From VRUE01 sp963707965 (GTDB taxonomy: Bacteria; Actinomycetota; Thermoleophilia; Solirubrobacterales; 70-9), in NCBI GenBank assembly GCA_963707965.1, contig CAVPRR010000006.1, forward strand, positions 248,001 to 312,000: a DNA stretch of 64,000 nucleotides, written 5' to 3'. Positions 18,703 to 28,030 of the stretch are shown piece after piece; position 1 is the first letter of the stretch, and every line of letters begins with the position of its first letter. The translations under genes were made by a program, and so were the position numbers. A model generated the notes under the pieces. The model saw only the letters and a program-made list of their open reading frames with translations, searched no databases and was not told where the DNA came from.

Positions 18703-19299
18703 GCCAGCAAGGCTCCAACGCCTCGGCCATCACCGTTCCAATTCGCAGTTGGCGGGCCAGCGCCAGCAGCTCCCCGGCTTGGCGTCACCGCCCTGCAGGT
18801 ACCGCCGGAGCGCCGACAGCGCCAGGTCCCGTCCCACCCGTGAGCGAAGCCGCATGAGGTCGACGACCGTCCGCTCCGGGGAGCTGATGGCGATCGTCGC
18901 GGTCGAGTCGACGTTCTGGTGGATGCGTCCAAGCGCGAACGTGCCGGCCGCGAAGACATGGATGCGCGTCGGCGGGTAGGCGATCTGGGGGCGGTGCCGT
19001 CCGCGCGCAATCGCCAGATGGACCGAGTCGGGCATCTCATCGCTCAGATCCCAGAAGCTGGCGGCCGAGTTCAGGCAGATCGTGCCCTCAGGCGCCCGTC
19101 GGCATACGGCCACGAGGTCGAGGTGAGCGGTCGCCGGAGCGTCAGCGACGCGGTAGATTCCGCGCGAGAGCTCGATCAGCTCGCCGCTGTCCCGCAGCCG
19201 GTACAGATCGTCCCAGCGGGCACCGCTCTCAATCAGCTCCGCGGCTGAGGAGATCCCGCCCGCACGGCGCGCGATGTCGAGGACTTCCCTGGCTCGCAT
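18699..19299 (-). CDS. AbiEi-type antitoxin (type IV toxin-antitoxin), frameshift near the end
   Basis: The protein starts MRAREVLDIARRAGGISSA, a winged-helix domain (SAAELIESGARWDDLYRLRDSGELIELSRGIYR) followed by the antitoxin domain (VHLAIARG, SPERTVVDLMRLRSRVG). This matches AbiEi antitoxins, which repress their own operon and counter an AbiEii nucleotidyltransferase. An upstream in-frame codon at 19317 is less likely as the start. The main frame runs to 18730; moving one base near 18710 gives the ending EALLA and a TGA overlapping the toxin GTG at 18702, which looks like the original gene end. Confidence 0.8.
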
Positions 19300-19454
19300 T
19301 TCAATAAGGCTACACACTTAGGGGCTAGATGTGTTGGCTTTCATCCACCCATGCGAAGGGGACCACGCCGAGGATCGATAGCCCGCCTGACGTCAGGCCG
19401 CGGCTGCTCCAATCAGCCGCAAAATCCACTGGCCCCGGTGCCGTTGTTGAGGTG

Positions 19455-20165
19455 ATGACGACTGCAGCTACCTTGTCCCCGACCCCGACCCTGCCTCGAG
19501 CTCTCAGCGTCGGAGTCTGCGTTCCAGGCGAGCTCCCAGACGCTGCGCTGCGGGGAGTGCTCGGCGAGAGTGGGCATGCGCTCGCCTTCTGGCACACCAG
19601 CCCAGATGCCGCAATCGAAGCCTGTCGAGAGGAGGAGCCCGACCTGTTTCTGCTCGGCGTGCGGCGGCCGGACTCTCACTCGCTGGAGTGCGTCAGCGTC
19701 CTGGTCGAAGCCTGCGAATCGACCAAGGTGATCCTGGTCTGCGAGCGGTCAGGGGAGGGAGGCGTCCGCAGGGCCCTCGACGCCGGAGCCCGGGCCCTGG
19801 TGCCGTTGAGCGATGTCGAGAGCGCCTTGCTGCCGGTGATCGAGGTGGTTCGGGCAGGACAGGTGAGCGTGCCGGGCTCTCGCAGCAGGGAGGTCGGCCG
19901 GAACGTGCTGACCACCCGCGAGAGGCAGGTCCTCGGCCAGGTCGTCCTCGGGATGACGAACGCGGAGATCGCGGCGAAGCTGTTCCTCGCGGAGAGCACC
20001 GTCAAGAGTCACCTCGCCTCCGCCTTTCCCAAGCTCGGCGTGACGTCGCGCAGCGAGGCGGCGGCGCTGATCCTCAATCCGGCGAGCGGGGTTGGCCCGG
20101 CGATCCTCGCAATTCACACCAAGGGTCAGGCTTCTACGAGTGCGATGGCCCGCGCGATCGACTGA
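19455..20165 (+). CDS. LuxR-family (NarL/FixJ-like) response regulator
   Basis: The C-terminal third is a clear GerE/LuxR helix-turn-helix: VLTTRERQVLGQVVLGMTNA followed by EIAAKLFLAESTVKSHLA. The N-terminal part looks like a degenerate receiver domain (LSVGVCVPGELP, DLFLLGVRRPD where the phosphoacceptor aspartate region should be, VILVCERSGEGG). I chose ATG 19455 because the 42 residues upstream look non-coding. It probably regulates the neighbouring polysaccharide genes. Its 3' end overlaps the long frame of the ligase-like gene. Confidence 0.85.
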   Translation: MTTAATLSPTPTLPRALSVGVCVPGELPDAALRGVLGESGHALAFWHTSPDAAIEACREEEPDLFLLGVRRPDSHSLECVSVLVEACESTKVILVCERSGEGGVRRALDAGARALVPLSDVESALLPVIEVVRAGQVSVPGSRSREVGRNVLTTRERQVLGQVVLGMTNAEIAAKLFLAESTVKSHLASAFPKLGVTSRSEAAALILNPASGVGPAILAIHTKGQASTSAMARAID

Positions 20166-22161
20166 CCCCAGCGGTCATGCCTACAGCCGTGCGGGATCGA
20201 TCCTGGCGGCGCTGGCCCTCGCGGCGCTGACTCTCTATCTGGCGTTCCAAAGCGGGGGCTTCTATGTCGGCGCGACGAGCCTTGCTGCGGCCGAGATGGC
20301 GCTGGTGGTGGGGCTGCGCTTCGCCTTGGGGCGGAGGCCGCTGCGGGGGGTTAGCACGCCTCTTGCCGTGGCGGCGGTGGCGATGGCCTGCTTCTGCGCT
20401 TGGACGCTGCTCTCCTCCGACTGGTCGCACTCGATGAGCAGGGCGCTGCCGGAGTACTCGCGCGCGTTGCTCTACGGGCTGACGCTGCTCTTCTTCGGGA
20501 TGCTGCCGTTCAACGTGCGCCGGATCCGCTGGATGGTCTATGGGATCGCGGCGGCTGCGGTGGCGATCTGCACGGCGGCGCTGATCGCCCGGCTGCTTCC
20601 GCACACGATCTTCGATCCGACCCTGGTGAGCGAGAACCGACTCGGATACCCGCTCACCTACTGGAACGCACTGGGGATCCTCGGCTGCGTCGGGGCGGTG
20701 CTCTGTGCGCACCTCGCCTGCAGCACGCGGGACTCGTGGGTCGCCCGGGTGCTGGGGGCGGCCGCGGTGCCGCTGTTTGCCCTGACGCTCTTCTACACCC
20801 TCTCGCGCGGGGGGATCTGGGCGGCGGTTGGGGCCGTTGTCGTCTACGCGGTGCTGGGGCGGCCGCGGGCGCTGATCAGCGGCGCGATCGCGACGATCCC
20901 CACCACGGCGATCGTGCTGGCGGTGGCGACCCCAACCAGCGCGGTCACCGACGTCTATCCGATCGGGATGGTCGCCGAGGGCCAGCACGTGGCGCTGGTG
21001 CTGGCTGGTTGCATGCTGGGGGCGGCGATGCTGCGGGCGAGCCTGCTGCCACTGGACGGGTGGCTGGTGGGGCTGCGGCTTCCGGCGCGGGCCCGACGGC
21101 CGGTCCTGGCGGGCACGGCGGCTGTGGCGCTGGTGCTGGTGCTCGCCGCCGGCGTGGCGGCGAACGCGCCGAACGTGGTCCAGGCCAAGTACCACGAGTT
21201 CACCGACCGCACCAACACCTCCCCGGCCGCCGGAGAAGCGCGGCTGTTCAGCGCCCGGCCCGAGGGCCGGTTCGACCTCTGGCACGTTGCCCTGGACGCC
21301 TACCGGGAAAACCGGCTTCACGGCAGCGGCGCCGGCACCTACGCGCTGAGATGGCAGCGGGAGCGGCCCAACGGGGGCCAGGTCGTCAACGCGCACTCGC
21401 TCTACCTCGAGGTGCTGGGGGAGCTGGGCATCGTGGGTTTGGTGCTGCTGGTGATCGCGATCGGCTTGATCCTCGGGGCGTTTGCCTTCCGTGCCCGAGG
21501 CCCGGACCGGGCGCTCTTCGCGGCGCTGCTGGCGGCGGGGCTGGCGTGGGCTGTGCACGCGGGCGTCGACTGGGACTGGCAGATGCCGGCGGTGACGCTG
21601 TGGTTATTCGCGTTGGGCGGCGCTGCCTTGGCGCGGTCGCTGCGGCGTCGTCGCCGCAGCTACAGGCGGGACACACGCAACGCCGTCCTACGGGTCGGCG
21701 GGTTGGTGGCTTGCCTTTTCGTGGCGATCGTCCCCGCTCGGGTCGCGGTCTCGCAGGCCCACCTCGACTCGGCGATCGACGCCATGCAGGCGGGGAATTG
21801 CCGGCAGGCACGGGATGACGCGCACAGCGCTCTGTCGGCCGAGGGCGAACGGCCGGCGCCATACACAGTCATGGCCTATTGCGACGTCGACGAAGGTCGT
21901 TACGGTCAGCGTGCGGCGGCAACGAGCAGGCCTTGGCCGCAGACCCCGGAGACCGGGCACCCAACACCACGGCCTCGCCGTGCGCCAGCAGGGGCCCGCT
22001 TGGACCCCCGGGAGCGGGCGTGGACAGCGGCGGCTGACGCAGCCCCATCGCGAGCTGCGAGACCTGGAGGACACCTTCGCGGGCTGCACCAGCTGCTGCG
22101 AGCCGCTGCACGCACGGAGCCGCCATCCCGCCAGCCCTCAGAGACCCGGGATCGCGCCTGA
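20092..22161 (+). CDS. O-antigen ligase family protein with C-terminal TPR-like region, frameshifted tail
   Basis: A large polytopic membrane protein. About ten helices are followed by the Wzy_C/WaaL block: LWHVALDAYRENRLHGSGAGTY, NAHSLYLEVLGELGIVGLVL, then HAGVDWDWQMPA. A periplasmic helical segment follows (HLDSAIDAMQAGNCRQARDDA), as in ligases with a TPR tail. After about 21900 the frame becomes Arg/Pro/Thr-rich, and another frame reads ELRDLEDTF, so the last 80 residues are probably displaced by indels. The start is uncertain: TTG 20092 and GTG 20140 are in frame, both inside the LuxR gene. Confidence 0.8.
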   Translation: MARRSSQFTPRVRLLRVRWPARSTDPSGHAYSRAGSILAALALAALTLYLAFQSGGFYVGATSLAAAEMALVVGLRFALGRRPLRGVSTPLAVAAVAMACFCAWTLLSSDWSHSMSRALPEYSRALLYGLTLLFFGMLPFNVRRIRWMVYGIAAAAVAICTAALIARLLPHTIFDPTLVSENRLGYPLTYWNALGILGCVGAVLCAHLACSTRDSWVARVLGAAAVPLFALTLFYTLSRGGIWAAVGAVVVYAVLGRPRALISGAIATIPTTAIVLAVATPTSAVTDVYPIGMVAEGQHVALVLAGCMLGAAMLRASLLPLDGWLVGLRLPARARRPVLAGTAAVALVLVLAAGVAANAPNVVQAKYHEFTDRTNTSPAAGEARLFSARPEGRFDLWHVALDAYRENRLHGSGAGTYALRWQRERPNGGQVVNAHSLYLEVLGELGIVGLVLLVIAIGLILGAFAFRARGPDRALFAALLAAGLAWAVHAGVDWDWQMPAVTLWLFALGGAALARSLRRRRRSYRRDTRNAVLRVGGLVACLFVAIVPARVAVSQAHLDSAIDAMQAGNCRQARDDAHSALSAEGERPAPYTVMAYCDVDEGRYGQRAAATSRPWPQTPETGHPTPRPRRAPAGARLDPRERAWTAAADAAPSRAARPGGHLRGLHQLLRAAARTEPPSRQPSETRDRA

Positions 22162-22229
22162 CGGGAACTGCGCTCAACCCACCGCTGAGCGCGTCGGCCG
22201 CAGATCCGGGCAGAAGCGACGTCGGCGGG

Positions 22230-22252
22230 GAGGTTGAAATAAGTGCCATTTG
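22230..22252 (+). promoter_or_regulatory. Conserved element upstream of small secreted protein gene
   Basis: The stretch GAGGTTGAAAT followed by AAGTGCCATTTG recurs almost unchanged at 30436-30459, each time about 47-70 bases before the start of a paralogous secreted-protein gene. TTGAAA could serve as a -35 box. Conservation outside the coding part suggests a shared promoter or regulator site. Confidence 0.5.
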
Positions 22253-22299
22253 ACCGCGAAAGAACCAACTCACCCGCGGATTCGATCTATCTTTGAGCC

Positions 22300-22553
22300 A
22301 TGCGTCGCCGACTGGCAGTCATCCTCAGCACGTTGGCCTTGGTAGCCGCTGGCGCCACGGTTGCGGTCGCCGGGGGTGGTGGATCAACACATCACGGCAA
22401 CGCCGGGCATGACCAGTACCACGGCAAGCCGGGCTGCGGGCCCCACAAGAGCGACGGCCACGCGGGCCACAGCGGGCGGCACGAGGGCCAGCCCCGAAGG
22501 ACCACAATCGCGGCGACTGTCCGGACCCGCCGGACCACCACCATCATCACTGA
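22300..22553 (+). pseudogene. Small secreted His/Gly-rich protein, frameshifted paralogue
   Basis: The signal peptide (MRRRLAVILSTLALVAAGAT...AVAGGGGSTH) and following HGNAG...PGCGPHKSDGHAG closely match the intact paralogue at 30506. After GQP the frame slips; another frame reads KDHNRGDCPDPPDHHHHH and stops at 22551-22553, mirroring the paralogue's RRDCPKPPC...H segment. One missing base near 22493 explains the shift. Function unknown; the cysteine/histidine content suggests an extracellular metal-binding or cell-surface peptide. Confidence 0.6.
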
Positions 22554-22579
22554 ACGCCGAAAGGGTTAACCCGACCAGG

Positions 22580-23144
22580 CTAGGTGAGCCTGCGCCGAGC
22601 ACGGGGCGCTTCCCCTCGGGCCTGCACACGCTCGCCGATGCGCCGGGGCTCGCCGCGGTGCCGGGTGCGAGGCGGGTGCTGGGCGAGCGCGAGCTCGACC
22701 CCGGCCGCTACGCGCAGGCGAGGCCCTGCGAGTGGACCTCGGGCCCGATGCTCGTGCGCTCCTCGGCGCTTCAGTGGGTCGGTTGGTTTGACGAGCGCCT
22801 CTTCCATCTCGCCGCCGAGATGGACCTCTGCCAGCGCTTGCGGCGGGCGGGGTGGGAGCTCCTCTACATGCCCTGCCTCACCGCCCGGCCGGCACGAGTC
22901 CCCTCCGCGGGAGGCGGCGCTCCTGGAGTCCCAGGCCGCCTACGGGCGGATGCAGTTCGCCCGCAAGCACTTCCCCGACCTGGCCGCCGACTACCGCTCG
23001 GCGCTCACCGTCCTCTACGCGCTGCGCCTCGCCCGCTGCGCGCTCTCGCGGCGCCCCGACGGCTCGCGTCGCCAGGCGGCCCGCGCGGCCCTCTCCACTG
23101 TGTTCACGGGTCGCGTGCCGCTCACCGAGCACTCGGCGCTCTGA
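22580..23144 (+). pseudogene. GT2-family glycosyltransferase, C-terminal fragment
   Basis: The segment reads LSTGRFPSGLHTLADAPGLA, ARRVLGERELDPGRY, CEWTSGPMLVRSSALQWVGW, FDERLFHLAAEMDLCQRLRR (the ExDxCxRxR acceptor-site region of rhamnosyltransferase-like GT2 enzymes) and, after a frame shift near 22890, REAALLESQAAYGRMQFARK to the end TGRVPLTEHSAL. The N-terminal half is missing here; matching pieces lie at 61815, 31066 and 26011. It follows directly after the small secreted-protein copy. Confidence 0.75.
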
Positions 23145-23410
23145 GCTGTGCTCTCACCTGACTCGTTCGGCCACCTGTCCTGCGCACTCCGAGCGGCCTC
23201 GAACCGCATCGACGGGATCTGCCGGGCAGGCGGATTGAGATCGAGGCTTGCTCTTGATCGCGTTGACACTCGGTTTGGTTTGCTCACGTCGATAACCAAC
23301 TCGCACGCGTGGCGTCGATGTCACCTCCCCATCTGCAGAGGTGGCGCAACTTCTGCGTTTGCTCAAAAGGCGATAGCGTGGCACCCGAGCGATCGACAGG
23401 GGGTAGCGCA

Positions 23411-25614
23411 GTGCTCGGATTGCGGGTATGGATGTGGGTATTCGTTGCGTCCATGGGCAGCGCGATTCTGTTGGCACCGTCCGCCGCCGCTTCGCCGGAC
23501 CGCGGTGGCGGCGCTGCTGCCGGGGCGGGCTGAGGTGCTCGCTGCGCACGGAGGCATTCTGTTGCGCAATGACGTACCGCGCTACCGTGACCGTGCCTCG
23601 GCCAGCGCCGCGCGCAAGCGCCGCAAGGTGCGCGACTTCGCAGTGGCAGTCGAACACCTGCCGGGGGTTGACCGCCCTGGGAGGGTCGGCTTGCGGCTGC
23701 GTGTCCGCAACAAGCGCAAGTGGACGGCGACTTCGGTGCGTGCCTGTGCGTCGGTCTCCCGCAAGAGCGGTCGCGTGGCGGGCATCGTCCGCGGCGGCTC
23801 GATCCGCTACCGCGGTCGCTCCGCCTGACTGGATCCTGCGCAAGATCAAGCGGAAGCGCACGGTTCGGCTCTGGTTCCAGGTGAAGTTGAAGCACCCGCG
23901 GGCGAGGAAGCGCCAACTGCATGTCTCGGCCTGGGTGGCCGGGGGCAACTCCAACGCTGCATCCCGCCGCAAGGCGCTCGTGCCCGCCCGCCTCAAGCAC
24001 CGGCACCACAGCAATGGCAAAGGCGGGCGGGAGAGGCAACACGCCCACCCCGTGCAAAGAGGTGCGAAGCGGACCGCTTCGAGTTCGCTCGCCTCCGCCT
24101 CCGCCGCCCCTTGTGTGTCGCCGGCCCAGCTCGGCATCGTCTTCGTAACCGACGACTCCGGCTCGATGCTCGAAAGCGACCCGGCGCACCTGCGCGCCCA
24201 GGCGATCTCGGTCGGACTCGACCAGCTTCCAGACGGGTCCCTGGCGGCGGCGACCAACTTCAACGAATACGCCTGGGAGGTCTTCGGTGCCACGCTCGTC
24301 GGCCCGGCCTCGCGGCCGGGCTTAAAGAGCGACGCCTCCCTGCTCTTCGACGAAGGCGGTACCGACTACGAAGAGGCGTTCCTCGCCGCACAAGCGGAGC
24401 TGGCGACGATGCCAACGGCCGACCGCAAAGCCGTCGTTTTTCTTTCCGATGGGTTGCCGAACTATCCCGAATTTACCGCCGACCAAGCAATCGCCGCCAG
24501 CGGCACGCCGATCTATACGATCGGGCTGGGTGCCGACGACTACCCCGAATCGGAAGCGGTTCTGGCGGGGATCGCGGCGCGGGCGGGAGGGCAGTTCTTC
24601 AACGCCACCGCTGCGGGCCAGTTGCAGTCGGTCTTCGGCCGTATCATCTCCAGTCTCACCTGCGGCGCTCAAAGCATCACCGAATCGTTCCAGCTAAGGC
24701 CCGGCGAATCGCGGAACACACCCTTCGCGATCGAGCCCGGCGACGCCGAATTCCGCGCCCTGGCCTCGTGGTCCTCGGGCGCGGTGGCGGTTTCCGCACA
24801 GCGCCCCGACGGCACGACGATGACCCCAGCCGCGCTACTCCCCGGCGAGGGTTTCGTAAACGAACCCACCTACGCGCTGCTGAGCGGAAAGAACCCCCTG
24901 GTTGGGCCCTGGGCGCTTACCGTGACCGCACCGCCGGCCAATCTCAGCGAGGTGACAGTGACGATCGACGTGTTCAAAAAGGGGTTGCCTCTGCCACCGG
25001 CACCGCCGCCCGCGGTGGGCCGTCACCTCGACCCCTGTGTCGAAGCGTACCCGGGTGGCAAGAGGATAACTTCGAAGAAGTTCGGCGGCAAGGAAACGGT
25101 CTACGACCGCACCGAAAGCCTGTACCAAGTCTGCGCTGGGTTCGGCGCACCTGAGGGCCTCAACCTCTCGCCGGGAATGAAGTGCTCATTGATCGCTGCC
25201 GCCGCGACCTTCGGGGGCGGACCGCTTTCGCATGGGGTCGACACCGCCTGCGACACGATGGCGATCGCCAACGCCCTGCAGACCGGCAACTGGCTCGGAC
25301 CGGTGGCCGGCAAGGCCTGTGGCGTACTTTGCTGATGTCTTCGCGGGTGTCGTCGGCGTCGTTGCCGCCGGGGCGACAGCCGAGACCGGTCCGGGAGCGG
25401 GTGCTGTCGGGGGCTCTGGACGTACCGCGCGCTCTCAGCCGGGCTCAAGGTCGCCTGCGGCGGCTTGCTCGACGGCGGTGCTGCCGCGCTCGGCACCAAG
25501 ATCGAGGCCGACCATGAGACCCACATCGCCCTCGACGTAACCCGCAGCGGTCGCTGCATCGCCTACCGCGAACAGTTCCATATCGTTGCCTGGCGCGCCG
25601 TCGCCTGTCCCTAA
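23411..25614 (+). pseudogene. Secreted von Willebrand factor A domain protein, frameshifted
   Basis: The GTG at 23411 opens a signal peptide (VWMWVFVASMGSAILLAPSAAA). A short slip near 23533 leads into a basic beta-rich region in a second frame, and another near 23828 leads into the long frame ending at 25335. That frame carries a VWA domain with MIDAS residues DDSGSM, a GGTDYEEAF loop and VVFLSDGLPN, then a C-terminal beta domain. After the stop at 25335, a further frame continues with YFADVFAGVVGVVAAGATAE and another with HETHIALDVTRSGRCIAYRE, ending TAA 25612-25614. It is probably a cell-surface adhesion or metal-ion-dependent binding protein, broken by about four indels. Confidence 0.7.
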
Positions 25615-25744
25615 CACGGTGCTCTGCACAAACACACGGCATCGTCCAAATCGGGCGCTTGAAGTGAGTGCCCTGACGTCGCCTGCCGGGCTGGGCAGCC
25701 GGCACTTGCCTGAGAGAGACAGAGACAGTGACGCCAACACCGTG

Positions 25745-25990
25745 CTTTCGGGTCCCAACGACCCGCTTCATCCGACCCGAGCGCCGGATCCAGCAGGTCG
25801 GCAGCCGCAGCATGGCCAGTTCAATATCCGTCCCGATTCCGACCTCCCGAGCCAGTTCCGCGTATGGCCTTGCCCATGATCGAGGCGGGGGTGGCACCGC
25901 GCCCGGAAGCGGCTGGCTCGGCTTCGTTCTTCAGCCGCTGCTCCATTGCGGTGCGGAATGCCTCCTCGCCGCCGTCGAGGATGTCACAGG
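25745..25990 (-). pseudogene. AbiEii-like toxin remnant with internal deletion
   Basis: The 5' part reads EEAFRTAMEQRLKNEAE, like the start of the intact toxin at 51245 (PQAFRQALADRLRPLAEE). It is followed at once, in another frame, by a toxin C-terminus SWARPYAELAREVGIGTDIE. About 200 residues of nucleotidyltransferase core are missing between the two. No antitoxin is attached. Confidence 0.55.
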
Positions 25991-26010
25991 CGTGCTCGCG
26001 GATCCCGCCG

Positions 26011-26143
26011 TCCTCTACCGCTGCGCCTCGCCCGCTGCGCGCTCTCGCGGCGCCCCGACGGCTCGCGTCGCCAGGCGGCCCGCGCGGCCCTGTCGACTGT
26101 GTTCACGGGTCGCGTGCCGCTCGCCGAGCGCTCGGCGCTGTGA
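26011..26143 (+). pseudogene. GT2 glycosyltransferase C-terminal tail copy
   Basis: The frame reads ARCALSRRPDGSRRQAARAA, then LSTVFTGRVPLAERSAL and stop. It repeats the last 45 codons of the GT2 fragment at 22580-23144 with only a few changes. It lies immediately before the membrane coiled-coil gene. Confidence 0.7.
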
Positions 26144-26289
26144 GCCGGGGCTCTCGGCTGAGTCATCGGCGCCTCCCCTGGGCGTCTCGTGCTCTCAACC
26201 TGCTCGTTCGGTCGTCTGTCCGGAATGCCGTTGCTGAATTGTTCGTTTGTGCGCATCACACGTGAGGCCGGCCGTCCTACAGTCGGTGC

Positions 26290-26727
26290 ATGACAGGCCA
26301 TGACCGCCGCAGGAGGGCAACCGAAATTCTGGCCGCCGCGCTTATGCGGCTGCTCGTCCCCGCGGCGCTCGCCGTGCTCGGCCTGGCGGGCGTCTGGGCA
26401 ATCGGCGATACCGTGCTGAGTGGCTCCCCCGTCCCGCGCAACCCCGGCTTCCTCGACAGCCTCTTCGCGAGCGGCGCGGTCCTTGCGGCCACTCGCCTGG
26501 CGATCATCGCCGCAGCGGCCTATGTCGTCGCCTCGGTGGCTGCCCTGGTGGCCCGGCGGCAGTGGCTAGCCCGGGTGGGGCCGGTGGAGGTGTCGGCGCA
26601 GGTTGGCGATCTGGAGAGCGAAAACGCGTTGCTGCGGGACATGCTCATGACAGCGCAAGCCAGAGTGGATGAGCTCGACACGAAGCTGGCCGAGGAAGAG
26701 GCCGGGCCCGGTGGGGAGCGCCGGTAA
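26290..26727 (+). CDS. Small membrane protein with coiled-coil tail
   Basis: The 145-residue protein has two hydrophobic helices (about residues 16-42 and 60-88) followed by a charged coiled-coil segment (VGDLESENALLRDMLMTAQA) and an acidic/basic end. The N-terminus is basic and cytoplasmic. I do not recognise a family. It is followed 12 bases later by a small basic ORF, probably co-transcribed. Confidence 0.6.
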   Translation: MTGHDRRRRATEILAAALMRLLVPAALAVLGLAGVWAIGDTVLSGSPVPRNPGFLDSLFASGAVLAATRLAIIAAAAYVVASVAALVARRQWLARVGPVEVSAQVGDLESENALLRDMLMTAQARVDELDTKLAEEEAGPGGERR

Positions 26728-26739
26728 GATGGCGCTCGG

Positions 26740-26919
26740 ATGGACGGGTCCATGAGAGACCGGGATACCGAGGAGTACCGGCGCCGGCGTGAGGAGATCC
26801 GGCAGGTTGTCCGCAGGGGAGAAGAGACCTCGCGGCTGATCGGCCACGTTCTTCGCATCTCCGAGCGGCGTGCCGCTGAGCGGCGCAGGTTCTTCCGCAG
26901 GGCGGGCCTGCTGAAGTAG
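26740..26919 (+). CDS. Small highly charged 59-residue protein
   Basis: From ATG 26740 (or ATG 26752 in the same frame) the product is almost all helix-forming charged residues (RDTEEYRRRREEIRQVVRRG, ISERRAAERRRFFRRAGLLK). It follows the membrane coiled-coil gene by 12 bases, suggesting a two-gene unit. Function unknown. Confidence 0.5.
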   Translation: MDGSMRDRDTEEYRRRREEIRQVVRRGEETSRLIGHVLRISERRAAERRRFFRRAGLLK

Positions 26920-26999
26920 GGGCAACCGAGAAGTCGTCTTCTACAAGCTCACGCAGCTGCGCCGGGGAGAGACATCCCTCGCCAGGGCCTTGACCCTGT

Positions 27000-27140
27000 G
27001 TGCCGCGGATAAGCGCCTTCCACGGGATCGTGATCACCATGCACCACCGCGAGCACTCGAATGGGCGCAGTTGCACCGAGACGAGCTGGCGGCAAGCTGG
27101 GAGCGCGCCCAGCCGGGGGCAAACGCGATGCACCTCGCTT
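27000..27140 (+). pseudogene. DUF4160 remnant with internal deletion
   Basis: The GTG at 27000 gives PRISAFHGIVITMHHREH, the standard N-terminus of DUF4160 proteins. Directly afterwards another frame gives EWAQLHRDELAASWERAQPG, the standard C-terminus. The central HPPHFH...I.ETLEVL part is gone. DUF4160 proteins usually sit beside DUF2442 proteins, a trace of which appears at 27605. Confidence 0.65.
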
Positions 27141-27164
27141 TCTGTACCTTCTGCTGGCTGGGCT

Positions 27165-27433
27165 TTAGCCGGCCGGCGTCACAACGTCGCGCGGGAAACC
27201 TTCTCGCGCGGATGCGCCGCCTGCTTCGGCGCCGGACCGCAATGCGAGCCGAAGTGCTGGGTCCAGACGTGGACGCCCTGGTCGCCGTTGAGGTTGCCGA
27301 CCCGCAGGCCAACGCCGATCTGGGTGTAGTGGCCGAGGATGTTGGCCCTGTGCTCGGGCGAGTGGATCCAGGCGCGACTGAGTCGCTTCACGCTGCACGG
27401 CTCGTCTACTCCGTGTCCCCTGGCGTCGTCCAT
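27165..27433 (-). pseudogene. CAP (SCP/PR-1, YkwD-like) domain protein, C-terminal fragment
   Basis: The fragment reads SRAWIHSPEHRANILGHYTQ, then IGVGLRVGNLNGDQGVHVWT and QHFGSH, the C-terminal CAP signature (HxxxILxxxxxxIGVG). It closely matches residues 138-195 of the intact CAP protein at 49711. The N-terminal half and signal peptide are missing and replaced by unrelated codons. Confidence 0.75.
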
Positions 27434-27600
27434 GTCCGGCCCTTCGCATCCCAGCGCCTGTCCTCACGGCTCGCGAGCACGGGGTCGAGGAAGGCCGCGG
27501 CGCGGCTGAAAGCCGCCTGGAGGTCCGGCTCGATCCCGACCTCCTCGGCGAGGCGACGGTATGGCTCTTCCCAGCTTGGAGGTGGGCTGGGGTCGCGGAC
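27425..27600 (-). pseudogene. AbiEii-like toxin C-terminal fragment
   Basis: It reads PPSWEEPYRRLAEEVG, DLQAAFSRAAAFLDPVLASR and DRRWD, equivalent to the end of the intact toxin at 51245 (SGWAAGYARIA, DLTSAVSSAGRLVDPVL, DGRWDP). About 141 bases of it are repeated with no visible difference at 47991-48131. Confidence 0.6.
27446..27586. repeat. Long direct repeat, copy 1
   Basis: These 141 bases match 47991-48131 with no difference that I can see. They cover the AbiEii-like C-terminal remnant, and the CAP-fragment sequence on the left side is also repeated with a few changes and about 90 bases deleted in the second copy. Confidence 0.85.
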
Positions 27601-27604
27601 CGCA

Positions 27605-27660
27605 AGGACCCACTGGCGTCTTCGAGCCGCTGAAGGACCCGGCCTACTTCGCGCGCGTCC
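27605..27660 (+). pseudogene. Possible DUF2442 fragment
   Basis: The short frame GVFEPLKDPAYFARV matches the central DUF2442 motif (FEPLRDPxYFxxV). Only about 15 codons are recognisable. The nearby DUF4160 remnant, its usual partner, supports the call. Confidence 0.3.
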
Positions 27661-27744
27661 CAGCCAGTTCCCCCAGCCCAGGAAGGTCACGGCGTCGAAG
27701 GGGTCCACCAGGTCGCGGGCAAGGCCACCTCGGACGGCGGCCGG

Positions 27745-27853
27745 CGGCTTGCCGTTCACGGGGTTCGACGTCCTGGCCCTGGCGGACATCGGGTTACTGC
27801 TCATTCTGGTCGGCGCAGCGCAGCCTCGCTTCGGCGGGACCCGCCGCGGCTGA
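27745..27853 (+). pseudogene. Orphan sortase-anchor tail (LPFTG)
   Basis: The frame reads GGLPFTGFDVLALADIGLLL, ILVGAAQ and a basic end GGTRRG: an LPxTG motif, one membrane helix and a positive tail. No surface-protein body precedes it in frame, so it is a detached C-terminus. A near copy lies at 47689-47792. Confidence 0.6.
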
Positions 27854-28005
27854 GCGCCGGCGGCGCCTCCTTCCACAACTGCATCGAGCTCGGCCCCTGC
27901 TGGGGCCAAACGCGATGCACCTCTCCGCACCCGGGTGTAGCCGCCCGGGCTTGCTGCCACCGCGCCCTGCCATCCGTCCGGCGCCGGTGCGAAGCTTTTT
28001 GTATG

Positions 28006-28019
28006 CGAACTGGTGTTCG
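28006..28019 (+). promoter_or_regulatory. LexA (Cheo-type SOS) box
   Basis: CGAACTGGTGTTCG fits the Gram-positive and actinobacterial LexA consensus CGAAC-N4-GTTCG exactly. It lies 11 bases before the ATG of an ORF6N gene, in a promoter region shared with 48376-48452, and should make the gene SOS-inducible. The assignment as LexA site rests on motif match alone. Confidence 0.75.
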
Positions 28020-28030
28020 GGGCGATCCAC

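Noticed and set aside
20134..21558. 474-codon leftward frame opposite the ligase-like gene
   Set aside because: It is Arg/Gln/His-rich with no hydrophobic pattern, and the opposite strand has a clear membrane protein.
23154..24293. Leftward 379-codon frame opposite the VWA gene
   Set aside because: No domain, extreme Arg/Ser/Pro content, and the other strand shows a signal peptide and VWA motifs.
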